Part shown: positions 13,201 through 24,819 of the stretch, in pieces | How the letters are laid out: each line of letters opens with the position of its first letter | Position numbering within the stretch: position 1 is the stretch's first letter | Source of the DNA: Vandiemenella viatica | Taxonomy: Eukaryota > Arthropoda > Insecta > Orthoptera > Morabidae | Direction: 5' to 3' | Assembly: GCA_031002005.1 (NCBI GenBank) | Contig: JARYHS010008074.1 | Coordinates: 267,035,930-267,099,929 of the forward strand | Length of the DNA: 64,000 nt | Position numbers and translations under genes: made by a program | Notes under the pieces: model-generated | Databases searched by the model: none | What the model saw: only the letters and a program-made list of their open reading frames with translations | Told to the model about the DNA's origin: nothing

Positions 13201-13866
13201 TGTGTAATTACGTTGGTAGGAGAAATAAAAGGGAAAGTGGTCCTTTATGGTTGTCCACAGGGTTGTGTGGGAGAGGTGGGTAGACGCCAGTATTATGTCA
13301 ACAACTGATTTGCGTTCACCTGGTTTTGAGATCCTTGTGTAAGAGCCATCGTTAAGGACAACTAATTCCTCTTCATCTGCTACCTCCATTATCATTTTGC
13401 CGACAGCGTCCGTTCTCTCACTTCCCCTTACCAGATTATGCCCATTTATATCGCCTATTATAATTACGGGTCACAGAACTTGTTTCACATAGGAGCTGAT
13501 GACCTGCTTGCTTACAGTCACATTTGGAGGGTGATTTATTACTAGTATGGTCGACTCAATACCCTTAACGTAGGTTCTTATTGCGCATCCTTCTATACCA
13601 TTTATGACAGTCCTTATTTTTAGGCTACAGTAATGTATGTTTCTTTTAACCAGTATTGCCACTCCTCCATATCCTTCTGCTCTTTCATGTCGCTCAATAT
13701 TATAGACAACCATGCTGAAATGTTCCCTAGGTTTAAGCCATGTTTCAGCAATTTCGGCAACGCATACGTCGTACGTGTTTAGGAGATGGTGTAAGCTTTC
13801 TTTGTTAAATCGTACTGAGCGTGCATTCCAAAATAAAAGATTGTTCACTTGTCTATTCCCTGTCAT
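10262..13866 (-). pseudogene. LINE ORF2: endonuclease, reverse transcriptase, RNase H; broken
   Basis: From the ATG at 13866 the minus strand shows an APE-type endonuclease: LLFWNARSV, then AETWL, then GYGGVAILVKR, then IIGDINGHN across a frame break near 13470. The reverse transcriptase follows at 12874-11500, with RPISLMSCMYKTL, FTDLTGAYDNV and the active site QYADD (codons at 11922-11936). RNase H comes next with YTDGSK (near 11090), TAELFAILEALE, LTDCKSAL and GNERVDSLAK. The histidine expected before GNE appears replaced (KAQVGLPGNE). A C-terminal CQCDRESEADTNHLFFRC gives the Cys/His motif of I-like LINEs. At least four frameshifts or stops separate these blocks, so no full protein is made. 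The enzyme would nick DNA and copy the LINE RNA at the nick. Confidence 0.9.
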
Positions 13867-15446
13867 TGTTGTTTAACAAGAAATTGGTGACACATTGTTT
13901 TAGATTAGACGGTAAATTTCCAGAAGTGGCCATACTAAATAGCGATACAACCATCTCACAGACCTTATCTATCATGAATTCATCCATAGACATTAATGGA
14001 GGTCTATAGGGATTTCGGGTTATTGGTTCTATGTGGGGTCTGTTAACATCATAATATAAATCAGAAGGGATGTTTTGCTGTGGGCTCTGTTGACCAACCG
14101 GCGGTCGACGCATCTGTCGTTGAGGAGGTGGATGCCAACGGCTCGTTAGTGAAGTGCTTTTCCGAGATTGAGGAGGAGTCGGTAACTTTGAGGAAAAGCC
14201 AGGTTGTTGTGCAGGAAAGGGTGCAGGGCGCAGCACAGTCAAATGTGGAAAAATGCTCTCATCTATGAGTGATGGCAGGGCACATCTTTTCGCATAAGAA
14301 TTAGGTGATTCAAGTGCAATAGCTTCCTCCCATGAAATATTCTCGTGAGCCATACGAAATTTAATTTGTTTCTGTTTAGAATATTCTGGAAAAATGTGAT
14401 CTGTTGATTGGTGGTTACCACCATAATGTACACAGTGTGGGTTAACCTCATATGTACATTCTTTAGTATCGTGTCGTTCACCACAAATTGCACAGCGAGC
14501 GACACTACAACACATTCAACTTGTATGACCGAAACGGAGACAGTGGTAACAAGTAACCACATTTTCGACATATGGTTCAACACTGCAGCGAGTACTATGA
14601 ATATATACAAAATTTGGTAGCCTTTGACCAATAAATGTCACCTGTACTAACTGCCGAGGTATTAGTTCAGTTGTTCCTTCCCGCACTACTTTCTGCATGA
14701 TCCTACGGACTTGTAAAACATCAGTATCACAATCGATTTCTTTCTTTAATTCGTCTTCCGAGAAAGACAGGTCTACATTACGTATAAGTCCTTACTTTAC
14801 AGTACAAAACCTTGGTATGTAGAACTTGTTTTTTTTGGGGATGGTTTCTGACATTAGCTAACCTGTTTGCCCACACTGCTGAATTGAGTTCTATCTGCAC
14901 ACGGTTTCGACCTTTTCTATTAATATTAACTTTAACAGATTTAATGCCTGGTAATGATTCTATAAGCATTTTTCCTACAGTCATGGGATGTAGCTGACCC
15001 AGATTCTGTTTATCACTATGATCAGTATCATATTCCGCAAAGACATCGAACGGGCCATTGTCACTTTCTCTAAACATGTAAAGCTTAGTGTCATCTTTGT
15101 CACATATGGCTGTGGCATTTAAACTAGGACACTTACTTTCTAGCTCTTGAATTTTAGGTTTTTTAACTGTTACGACATCTCTGGTTTCTGGCAACGGTGA
15201 CTTGGATCACTGTTTACCTCAAGCGGTGTTATCCCACGCAGTCTGATTTGCTGTGTGCATGTTCTGATAGTCAATCACTTGCGAAACTGCCTGCTGCTGC
15301 ATTAGAAGAATATTATTTTCCTGATAAAGACTGCCAGAAACATCTTGCTGTCCACTAACATTGCACTCATTACTCATAACATGGTAATACATCCTAGGAT
15401 CTTCACCGACCACCTGGCCAGTATCATCTGTCTCCATTTCATGCAT
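13853..15446 (-). pseudogene. LINE ORF1 (gag-like, CCHC zinc knuckles), broken
   Basis: Reading starts at the ATG at 15446 on the minus strand and passes through three or four frames. Segments lie at 15446-15219, 15194-14778, 14698-14516 and 14515-13853. The C-terminal third has retroviral-type knuckles: CYHCLRFGH followed by CAICGERHDTKEC, then a third imperfect one (CVHYGGNHQSTDH). The first knuckle is cut by an in-frame TGA exactly where its last residues should be (GHTS stop MC). A basic, proline- and glutamine-rich tail follows (about 14350-14050). ORF1 proteins of this type bind the LINE RNA to form the ribonucleoprotein. ORF1 ends 14 nt into the start of ORF2, so the two overlap in different frames. 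Confidence 0.85.
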
Positions 15447-15689
15447 TGTGTTACTGAGACGCAGTCTCAGTAACGCGTCGGTAGAACCGATTCTACACTA
15501 ACACTTACTTCCTTTCCACTGAGTGAAACCGAAATAGAACTAAATTACTCAAAGGCTTTAAGGATGCTGTCTGTTCACCGCAGTAAACTCTTTCACGCAC
15601 TATAACAAGAATAAACGTCTAAATAAAACGTTTTTTTTAATCGACAAAATACTAAGCTTGTTGCTACATAAACAACCAGAGATATTCTC

Positions 15690-15990
15690 CCATCTTTTAT
15701 TTATTTCTCCATTTCTGAGCTTTTGGCTGACATGTTGCAGCATTCTCTCTCTGAGCTTGCAGCTTTTTTCAGAGAGAGAATGCAGCAGCATGTCAGCTGA
15801 AAGTGCAAATAAAAAAAATGTGGCATTATCAATAAATGTGTATATTGTTTACTGGGATGGCCACAGAAGCCTAAGAAATCATTGTGTAGCCTATTTTAGC
15901 TTGTGTATGTTTCACAGCTCTCTTGCCTTCCTCTGTGATGAGTGATGGATTTACTTTCCCTATCCTTTCTTATTTTCATTGCCTAATAAC
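15690..15990. repeat. PLE 5'-region fragment containing a strong hairpin
   Basis: Bases 15722-15754 and 15769-15802 are inverted copies (left arm TTTGGCTGACATGTTGCAGC then ATTCTCTCTCTGA) around a short loop. Just before it, 'ttatttctccatttctgagctttt' resembles the sequence repeated in the PLE 5' regions at 23885, 24090 and 29466. Just after it, 'tttccctatcctttcttattttcattgcc' resembles 23104 and 28688. I infer a PLE-derived piece. Confidence 0.5.
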
Positions 15991-18348
15991 AATTTCATTG
16001 TCATTATTACTGAATTACTATTAATATGAGGCGTGTTTTCTTCAGATAATATTGTTTCTGCATTAAACTATCACACATGTATTTTGTAAAACAGTTTTAT
16101 CATTACATGAAAGCTTGTACCTTAATCTACTTTTAAATTATAATTTGCACCATTATCACAATGAACCACCAACTTCTGAATTCCATTCTCGTAAAAATCT
16201 GCCGTCTGATTTTCCAACCATTGCTGAACAGCAACTGATATAATCTTGATAGTGATGCTGAGTGCAATGTACAGGAACAAGTGGTAATCATTGGTGTTGA
16301 TCAAAATAATTTCTTTATTGAGCTATCCAGGCCTTTTGTGTTGTGTTGTGCGACACAGTTTAGTTAAGGGCTCACATTATGTATCAGAATTGATTGTGTT
16401 ACCCAGACACACACACACAAAAACATATTTCAGATGATTTCTTGGTCTAAAATAGTTTGCTTGAACTTCAGTTTCTTTGGTGATGTTGATTACCCTTGTT
16501 GAATTCAATCCAATTGATTTTGTGCACATCAGTCAGCATTTTCAAAACCCAGCATGCACACTACTTTGGTAGCCTAAGTGTTCTGTAAGGATTGTACAAA
16601 GAATGCTTCATAAACTTGAGTAAGCTCATTAGATAAATACAAAAACATAAAGTACCTGTTTTCTTGAACTTTTTCATCAACTTTCTGCATTCTTCAGATT
16701 GATGGTCACTCATTTCACACTTCATCATGGTCACGAGTGCAGACATTTTTAAGTTTTCTTACCCATTTTATTACCATTCCATCACTCATAATGTTTTATC
16801 CATAAATTTCATTAATTTGCTGATAAATTTTTGCTGCCTTTATGTCTTGCTCTTGGAAAACGAATTGCTATATTTTAAACAGAGATTTTCATTTTAATGA
16901 GGAATTTGATATTATCACAAACATGAAGACATGGACAAATACTTCCATTTTGGCTGGTGTGAGTAGCCATTAAATGCAAGTATTACGTGTGAATGCATGT
17001 GTCACCAATTGAAATGTTGCAGGGGTCGTATTTAAAAATGATATTTACTTAGAAAACACTCTTTGTATTATTTTATGTCATACCATTTTGTACAAACATG
17101 TAAGTGGCATACACTGTAAGTAACCAGACGGTACCTTCCAGTTAAATCCTATTGCTTGATCTTAAAAGCTCTCCTTAAACCATTCATGAAATATTTTTAA
17201 TATGCATTTGTGGAAATATAATCATTTAAATTTCTGCAAATCGACTAATGTTCATATAAACATAGATCACCATTTATAATCCTTAAGGAACCTCAGTTCC
17301 TATTAAACTGCTAACCGTATCCAGATATTGTGGTATTTATCATTTTAGATGGCTTTGGATCCAGGTTTCATGAATTTTGTATTTTTATATCTATTTGTTA
17401 ACTACATAGAATGCAAAAAAATAAAAATAGATTTGAGATTTACTTATCATATATACCGTAAGTTATTGCTGCTTTTATGAATTTGACATTAATTTGAGTG
17501 ACTAAATTGGTACTATTTACACTGAACCATACTCATTTTGTATCATCTCAAGAATGCATCTAAAATTCAAATTACAGATTTTGTTCACAGTCCCTTAAGT
17601 AATAATAAGGCGTAACTAATGTTTCAATCGTCAGTTTGGGATTAAGTTTTCGGTAGTAATCTAGGGTTAAAGATATTCTTAAAAGTTCCTCTCAGCTCCA
17701 TCATGAGTGTTTAAAGTATAATGATAGAGTAGGTATTACAACGCAATATGAATTTGAGGAATGCTAGGGAAAGTAAACCTATCACTTACCAAAACTGTGT
17801 AGAGGGGGGAAAAAAGAGAGATAATCACATCAAATATTATGATGATCACTTAATGATATGAGAATATTCTGATTCATTTGTCTAATTTTTTAATAAGCAC
17901 TGAGTGTGCTTACTTTTTTTCTCCTCCTTTGAATTTATAGTTTTTGGTATCGTCACAGATTTCAGAATAGCTCCCACATCACAAATTGAGCATCATACAA
18001 CGAACGAATTTTTATGGTTGCAGCAGTTGAACCTTTTAAGGCTGATAAAAACCAAAAATGCATTGCACAGATTCTAAGATTGACACAGAATGAGTTTATA
18101 GGGTAACAGGATCATAACCACATGACATGATTTGGCTAAATTACGCACTCGATCAGTATTTTACCCTAAAGGTACACTCATCAGTCTTTAAAAAAAATTC
18201 TGTTGATCTTGAACGAAATTAGAAGTTTTAAAGAGGACAGACATGGTCTCAATATTTAGCAGATTGCTTAGGGTTTTAGCTAGTTAAATACATTTTTAAA
18301 AACCTTGCTGAGAGGAAAGTAATACAAATTTTTTCTTTTGTTTTTCAG
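15991..18348. other. Intron-like sequence upstream of the first visible Elongin A exon
   Basis: No further Elongin A exon could be recognised here, although its preceding exon must lie at or upstream of this stretch. A degenerate PLE-type end is visible near 17755-17800 (GGAAAGTAAACCTATCACTT then ACCAAA). The polypyrimidine tract at about 18330-18346 belongs to the acceptor of the exon at 18349. Confidence 0.5.
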
Positions 18349-18548
18349 CAATTGAATACACTGGAGGGGTTCCTTATGACCTATTGAAACCTGTTCTGAA
18401 TCATGCTACCCCAGAACAGTTACTTCAATTGGAACACTATAATCCATACATTGTAGAAGATACAGATGAACTATGGGAATTTCATTGCAAGAAGGCATTT
18501 CGTACGAGACAAAGGGATGATATGGAGAGCTGGCGTGAAATGTATATG
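18349..18548 (+). CDS. EloA: Elongin A, internal exon (Elongin A domain, N-terminal part)
   Basis: Elongin A is the large subunit of the Elongin (SIII) complex. It suppresses RNA polymerase II pausing in the nucleus and, through Elongin B/C, can join a Cullin ubiquitin ligase. The exon follows a polypyrimidine tract and CAG (acceptor AG at 18347-18348) and ends before GTATGT (18549). Two bases complete a split codon, then the frame reads IEYTGGVPYDLLKPVLNHAT, PEQLLQLEHYNPYIVEDTDE, LWEFHCKKAFRTRQ and ESWREMYM. In Elongin A proteins this is the segment binding Elongin C (BC-box/F-box-like region) followed by the SWREMY signature. The exon ends on a codon boundary (phase 0), compatible with the exon at 41433. 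There is no start codon here; the TFIIS-like N-terminal domain must lie upstream and was not found. Confidence 0.92.
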
Positions 18549-18779
18549 GTATGTATTTGTGCTGTTACATGTTTTTATTGTTATTTTTGATATCATACTA
18601 TTCAGTCTAGATGACTGTTAAAGGGATGCAAATTTTCTTATGTTTGATGTTAATAATTGTTTTTGGTTTGTGCCTTTCTAAAATTGGTTTCTCTACCATT
18701 TCTAGCAGCTTAGTTATTGTGCAAGTTGTAATAGAAAAAAAAAAGATGGTGTTTTACAAAATACTACATAATTCGTAAA

Positions 18780-21700
18780 TATCTCAGAAGCAAAAACAGG
18801 ACAAGTAATGTATCTGTCAGACGACTTTTACATATCGGGTGTATTTTCTCTAGTGTTCGTAGATCATGACACTGAGTTTCTAGGGATTGATTTTTGTGGT
18901 GATAAAAATGAAAAAAAAATCAGTGTAATGGCTGCTTATTGTAGTGGAAGAATGAATGATGATGATGAGATTCTTGGAGAGAAACTAAATTCATATTCAC
19001 AATTCAAGGGTGAGCATAGAATGTTTATTATTGGAGGGTATTTAAATTTACCAGGCGTTGACTGGATGAGAAATAAGATAAACAACACAAGATTTGCAAA
19101 TACATTAAATAAGGGAAAGCGGTTTTACACAAGTGGTAGAGCAAATTACGAGGGGATGAAACATGTTGGGTATCTTTCTAATAAAGCCTCGTGAAAATCT
19201 TGTAGGATGTCAAGTAACTGAAGGAATAAGTGATCACTGTGTGGTACTGATGGATATTAGGGGGTTCAGTAAATCTGTGAACCAGTGACCAAAATAGAAG
19301 GGGGAAAAGGCATACTTACAAAAAGAAACAGGCTTTAGAATTGAAGAGATATTTCAGGGAAAGGTTCAGCAAATGGAAGGATGACACAAGTACAGTGGAG
19401 GCGAAATGGGAAGAGTTTAAGGAGATAATAAAAAGGGGTAAGGAAATGTTTATTCCAAAACAGAAAATAAAGAGAAGTACAGACCTACATACTACAATAG
19501 GGAGGTGAGAAGGTTAAAGAGGCTGATGAGATGGGAACACAACAGAGTTAATGGACAGGAAGGCAGTAGGGAATACTTAAAACAACTAAACAAGAAATTA
19601 ATAAGAGCAAAGAGAGAAGCTAAGGATGGGTTTATGAAGAATGTTATTAGTGCAGGAGGGTCACTCAATGATGCATCTAGAAATTTCTATGGCTATATTA
19701 GAAAATTGAGAGGAAAGGAAGGTATTCAGACTATTGTAGATAAGAACGGAGTTGAAGTCACTGAGGATTGTAAAATTGCAGAGACATTGAGTGATTGGTT
19801 TAATGAGATAACTACGGGCAATCATCCTTTGATGGGAGGAAATGAATCAGAGGAGAGTTTCCTAAAAGTCTAAATGAGGAAAATACTGAATTTGAAATAA
19901 ATTCTCAAGAAATTATGAAGGAACTCAGAAAGCTAAGAAGACTTAAAGGGGCTGGTGTAGATAATATTACTATATTAAAGATTGTGGGATACAATATTGT
20001 ACCTTACCTTGAAATTTTATTTAAAATGAGTTTGGTTTGTTGCTCCTTACAAGAGGATTGGGGGGTTGTCGTTGAAGGAGAAAGTTCTTCTAATCTAGAT
20101 GTTACATCGGGTGTACCTCAAGGAAGTGTAATAGGACCACTTCTTTTCTTAATTTTTATAAACGATCTCGGAGACAAAGTGAAAAGCCTTTTTAGATTGT
20201 TTGCTGATGATGCGGTTATTTATAGGGAAGTAAGAACTTTGGCCGATTGCTTAGAAATTCAGCACGATCTGGATGTTATTTTGGCTTGGTGCGCTGAGTG
20301 GCAACTTACTCTAAACTGTAAAAAGTGCAAGACAATGAGCATAACTAACAAAAAGAATCCGATTGTTCAGAAATACGAGTTAAACAATACAGTTATTGAT
20401 ATGGTCGATTCTATTAAATATTTGGGAGTAACAGTACAAAGGAACATGAAATGGGACATACACATTAATTCTTTAGTAGGTAGAGCAAACTCTAGGCTGC
20501 GATTTATAGGTAGAATCTTGAAAAATTGTAATGAACAAACAAAGGAGATAGCGTACAAATCTCTTGTGCGTCCACATTTGGATTATTGTTGTGCCATTTG
20601 GGACCCGTTTCGTAAGGGATTGATCGAAAGTATAGAGAAAGTACAGAGAAGAGCCGCTCGATTCGTGACCGCTTGCTACAGTCCTTATGAAAGCGTCACA
20701 GAACTGATTAGTAGATTAGGTTGGGAGTCTCTGATATATAGACGACACACGTTTCGTTTAAACTTATTGGAAAACATGCGTACTCCAACTTTCACTCATG
20801 AGTGTAGTGAAATACTTCTTCCACCAACCTATTTGAGTCGGAAGGACAGGAAAGATAAAATTAGAGAAATAAGGTGCCGGACTGATTCTTATATGAATTC
20901 TTTTTTCCCTCGTACCATTAGGGATTGGAATGCACAGCAAAGAGATTAGCTTTGGTGCTGAGCACCCTCTGCCACCCACAATTTTGTGAATTGCAGAGTA
21001 TATATGTAGATGTAGATGAAAAATGTGATGATAGTACCGGTTCATAAAGGAAGGATTACAAATAGGGCAGAAAATTACAAGCCAATTAGTTTGACATCAG
21101 CGATAGGTAAAATGATGGAGATATTGATATGCAATTATATAAGAAATGTCTGTGAAGAAAGAAACTGGCTTTCAGATTGACAACATGGCTTTAAGGCAAG
21201 TATATTCATGTGACTCTCAGATGGTGGACTACATGCAAGATATTTCAGATGAATTGTAGTAGAGAGGCCAAGTTGATAGTGTGGCACTAGATCTTTCTAA
21301 GTTTTAAAGTAGGAAATACATTGTCAAAATAGGTGGAAGTAAATATGGGAATGCCACAGGGTATTGTGTTAGGACCGTTGCTGTTCATTGTTCTAATGAA
21401 TGACTGGGTTACGGCCAATATCTAGGTATTTTGCAGATGATATAATGGTATACAATAGAATCAAAACAGGTGAAGACTGTGAACAGCTGCAGGGTGACCT
21501 GGATAGAATATTTAAATGGATAGGTTATCATGGAATGAAGATAAATGCCAAGAACAGTCAGCTTATAAGGTACACAGTTAAAAAACTAAAGGTTAATTAT
21601 GATTATAGGGTGGGTTGAGAATTGCTTGTTGAAAACTTGAATTGGAAGTATCTTGGCATAATGTTTGATAACAAATTCAATTAGGCAGAGCACATTGGGC

Positions 21701-22260
21701 AGGTGGTAGAAAAGGTTACAAAATCCTTCATTTGCTGGAAAGGGTGATGACAAGATGTACCAGAGAAGTTAGGAAGTTGGGTTACAAAACTTTGGTAAGT
21801 CCATTGGTTGAATATGGTGGTGTAGTTTGGGACCCACATTTTGGTTTTCAAAATACAGTAGTTGCAAGGTGTGCAAAGAAGAGCAGCTAGATTTGTTTGT
21901 GGAAATTATCACAGGACCTAGTCAGTAACCGATATGATAAAGGAGCTGTATTGGGACTTATTGGAGGAAAGGAGGAGTGTGAAGAGAGTGCTGGGAATGT
22001 ACACGGCATATGTTGGTGATGGGGCTTGGAGGGATATTGGTCAAAGAATTAGGAATAGTGCATGGAAGGGGAAAGGTGACCATTATTACAAGCTTGCGCT
22101 CGATTTCATGCATAAGGGTGTGGGAAAATTTTCTTTTAGTGGTAAGGATGTAAGGGATTGGAACAAATTATCAAGTGCAGTGATGAATAATTTTCCAAAA
22201 ACGCTCAAGGAATTTAAAATTAAAATGTGTAAATCAGAATAGTGAAAGGGGGGAGGAATT
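18780..22260 (+). mobile_element. CR1/Jockey-like LINE, 5'-truncated and split by another LINE
   Basis: The host LINE runs from about 18780 to 20061 and resumes at 21019-22260. The first part encodes endonuclease remnants (FIIGGYLNLPGVDW, then EGISDHCVVL), a linker at 19505-19873 and the start of RT (LRRLKGAGVDNI, ending LQEDW). After the inserted block the frame continues with KNVMIVPVHKG, ENYKPISLTS, MPQGIVLGPLLF and the active site FADD (codons 21430-21441). The tail is the 102-residue stretch at 21934-22242 ending VRDWNKLSSAV. Joining the halves restores the normal RT order without a missing residue, so they were one element. Stops and shifts make it inactive. Confidence 0.88.
20062..21018 (+). 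mobile_element. 5'-truncated LINE inserted inside another LINE
   Basis: This 957-bp block holds an almost intact C-terminal half of a reverse transcriptase (frame open to 20949). It has SGVPQGSVIGPLLFLIFIND, the active site FADD (codons 20200-20211), YLGVTV and a C-terminal domain ending TIRDWNAQ. A short 3' tail follows: LINE-typical text (accctctgccacccacaatt) and a microsatellite-like end, tatatatgtagatgtagatg. The block begins abruptly within RT and interrupts the host LINE at a TGG codon (20059-20061). It looks much less decayed than its host, so it is the younger insertion. I see no target-site duplication at the junctions. Confidence 0.85.
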
Positions 22261-24819
22261 TAAGATTCTAATTATAAAAGAAAATTGTGTATACACTCTT
22301 CACCATGGTAACCTAAACTTTCTTATGCTCTCTCTCTCTCTAAGATTCGTGCCCAAAAAACAAAATATATTTTTTTTGTAAAAGCTATTACTGTTAAATC
22401 CTAGATAAATCTAAAATCTATTTCTGTTGTGTCACAACCCCCCCCCCCTCAAGTTTACCATGCATTTTCTAGGAGAAAGCACTGGTAAATTATAAAATAG
22501 ACCTTGCCTTCTTTGATACCTAACTCTCACTCATTCCACGTAGGCGTTTTACACAAATTTTACTTAAAGGTTCATTTTTCTTAATACTAACAAAAGCAAA
22601 AAATCAAAATACTAAAAATCTAAAGGAAACACACACAAATTCAAGTCCTGTTGTGGTTGTGTGTTCAAATAGTTCTTAATGAAACTAGGGAAAAAAGGAA
22701 GTGGCTTTAGGCAATATAAATGACAAGGAAAGGGAAAATGACTCATCACTCACCAAAGTTGAGTGCTGCGACGAGAGAAAAACATATCAGACGTACACTA
22801 AAATACACAATATTTCGGTTTTATACTTTATTCATGTTGTAGGGAATAAGTCATGTGTTTCAGGAGGTGTGCATATGCTGAAGCTTAACATAACATGGCA
22901 CCACGCCGGCCATGCCATTCACCAGATGGCCATTGTTGTATGCATGTCTGGCTCCACCTGGTGTCCCACTTTTAGAAAGAATAACGCTAAGCCACCCCCC
23001 CCCCCCCAAAAAAAAAAAAAAAAATTGCATGTTTCTTGTGTTTGTTCTTTTTTTACATTCATCATTCCTAGCCGCCTTCATCTGTTGTAAAGGTTGGGTC
23101 ATATTTCCCTATCCTTCCTTAGTTTTATTGCCTTAATGCATTTTTCTGTTCATTGTTATTGTAACAGTCCCACAGCCTCCTTCTGTGTTCCTGTCTCGTC
23201 GTTCATATGCCTTTTTCTTTCCTTCTTTCCTTGTTATTATGGTTCCCAGTAATTTGTTTCAGGTACCTGGTTTTGCCACCAAATTGTTTGTTTTTCATTG
23301 TTTACTGCATCCATGTGGTACCTACTCATCCTGCTTCCCTCTGTGCGAATATCATCACCCTTAGCTTTCTACATCTGTTTTGTCTGTGGCGACAATATTC
23401 TTGGTGAAATACCGTTTTCGCTCTTCATGTGCAGCCGATTCTTACTACGGTATTTTGCTCTGAATGCTTTAGCTTTACGCAGTTAATACACACCCTGTGT
23501 AGTATCTGCTCTTCACCTGCATTACTCTTACTTATTTTAACAACCAAATTATATTTATTATTTGTATATTTTAATCTCACAAGCAACCTGGATTGTTGCT
23601 ACCGGGATCCATTTGGTGCTTCACTTTTCTTTTTCATTTTCTAATTTCTGTACAATGATTCTGTTTGTTTTTCCGCACTTCCCCTGAAAGATAATTACTA
23701 TTTAATTTCTTTCAAAAAATTTATAGTCATTTATTTTGTTGTACTTATTTGTTGCCACAATCAGCATTTCTTTGTCTATTCTGTTTCGCGCTTTACGATT
23801 TATCTTAATATTATTAATTATTTTTGGATGATATTTCTGCTGTTTCTCCATACAGCACTGAATATTATTGTTATTTTTTCACATTTTATCTCCATTTCTG
23901 AATTTTTCAGATGTGCTGTAATTTATAGTCATTCATTTTGTTGCACTTTTTTCCTCCTACAGTCTGCATTTCTTTGTCTATTCTGTTTCGCACTTTACGA
24001 GTTTTCCGAATTATCATTTTTGGACGATATTTCCTCTGTTTCTTCATACAGCACTAAATTATGTAAATATATTTTTTGTCACATTTTATCTCCGTTTCTG
24101 AATTTTTCCCACTGTGCTGTGTCCACTGTTGCATATTTAGGGATTCCCTTTGTCACAACTAAGCCTTTCATCTCAACAGTTGTTTGGATAATTTTAGTCT
24201 TCATTACTCAATTTCCCATAACATGTCTCCCATAGATTTATACATCTCTTCCTACAGGTTATACACCTTTTGCCTCGCCAAACTGCGTTCACACATTCTC
24301 TTACTTCAATCCTGCACATTCTCTAAATATTCCTCCAAATGGATTAACCATTTAACTCCCTGTCTCTGGCTGCCATCCACAAATCGACCCACCACTCCAC
24401 TCCTTTCTTTTACCCAATCACTAAACGTTACCAAACTTGTCCTTTGACAGCTCTTACGCAAAGCAGACTGGCATTTGGCCCAGCTTATCTCCTTACACAA
24501 AATTCTTTGCCTGTCTGCCCCTAATGCAATTAATCAGTTACAGCAGATCTTAACAGATTGAATACAAAACAAACAAGTGAGAATACATCTGTGCAAGCTT
24601 TCCGCACTTCCACAAAGATATCTGGTAAAGGTCTACCCCTACCTCACCAACATTCTAATCATACTCAACACACTCCTACAGCTCCCTTGATTTCTAAAAC
24701 CCCTTGTCTTGCCCACATTTACAATCTCCCTTACCCTACCCCTCTATCACTCACTCCAAACGCCTCCACCCTACCTCCTGCTAAACCACAGCACTCTGTG
24801 GTTAACTGTTCATCTTCTC

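Larger units (their letters stand above)
10047..15560 (-). mobile_element. Near full-length I-like LINE (non-LTR retrotransposon), inactive
   Basis: On the minus strand the element carries ORF1 with CCHC zinc knuckles, then ORF2 with endonuclease, reverse transcriptase, RNase H and a C-terminal Cys/His motif. It ends in an A-rich tail, seen as T/A-rich sequence at about 10047-10078. RNase H downstream of RT plus gag-like knuckles points to the I superfamily (I, Nimb and similar clades). The presumed 5' leader holds a tight hairpin at 15453-15471 (ACTGAGAC, GCA, GTCTCAGT). Several frameshifts and stops break both ORFs. I see no convincing target-site duplication. Confidence 0.9.

Noticed and set aside
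13821..14631. Open frames on the + strand and alternative minus-strand frames over the LINE ORF1
   Set aside because: They are shadows of the ORF1 remnant; the knuckle motifs fix the correct frame.
1..18348. Search for the upstream Elongin A exons (TFIIS-like N-terminal domain)
   Set aside because: No segment with plausible splice sites and TFIIS-N-like sequence was recognised by eye. They may be outside the window or too divergent to see unaided.
19915..20949. A continuous 344-codon reverse transcriptase as one intact protein
   Set aside because: The frame is a fusion of the host LINE (to 20061) and the inserted LINE (from 20062); the conserved RT blocks between them are absent from the fusion and reappear at 21019.
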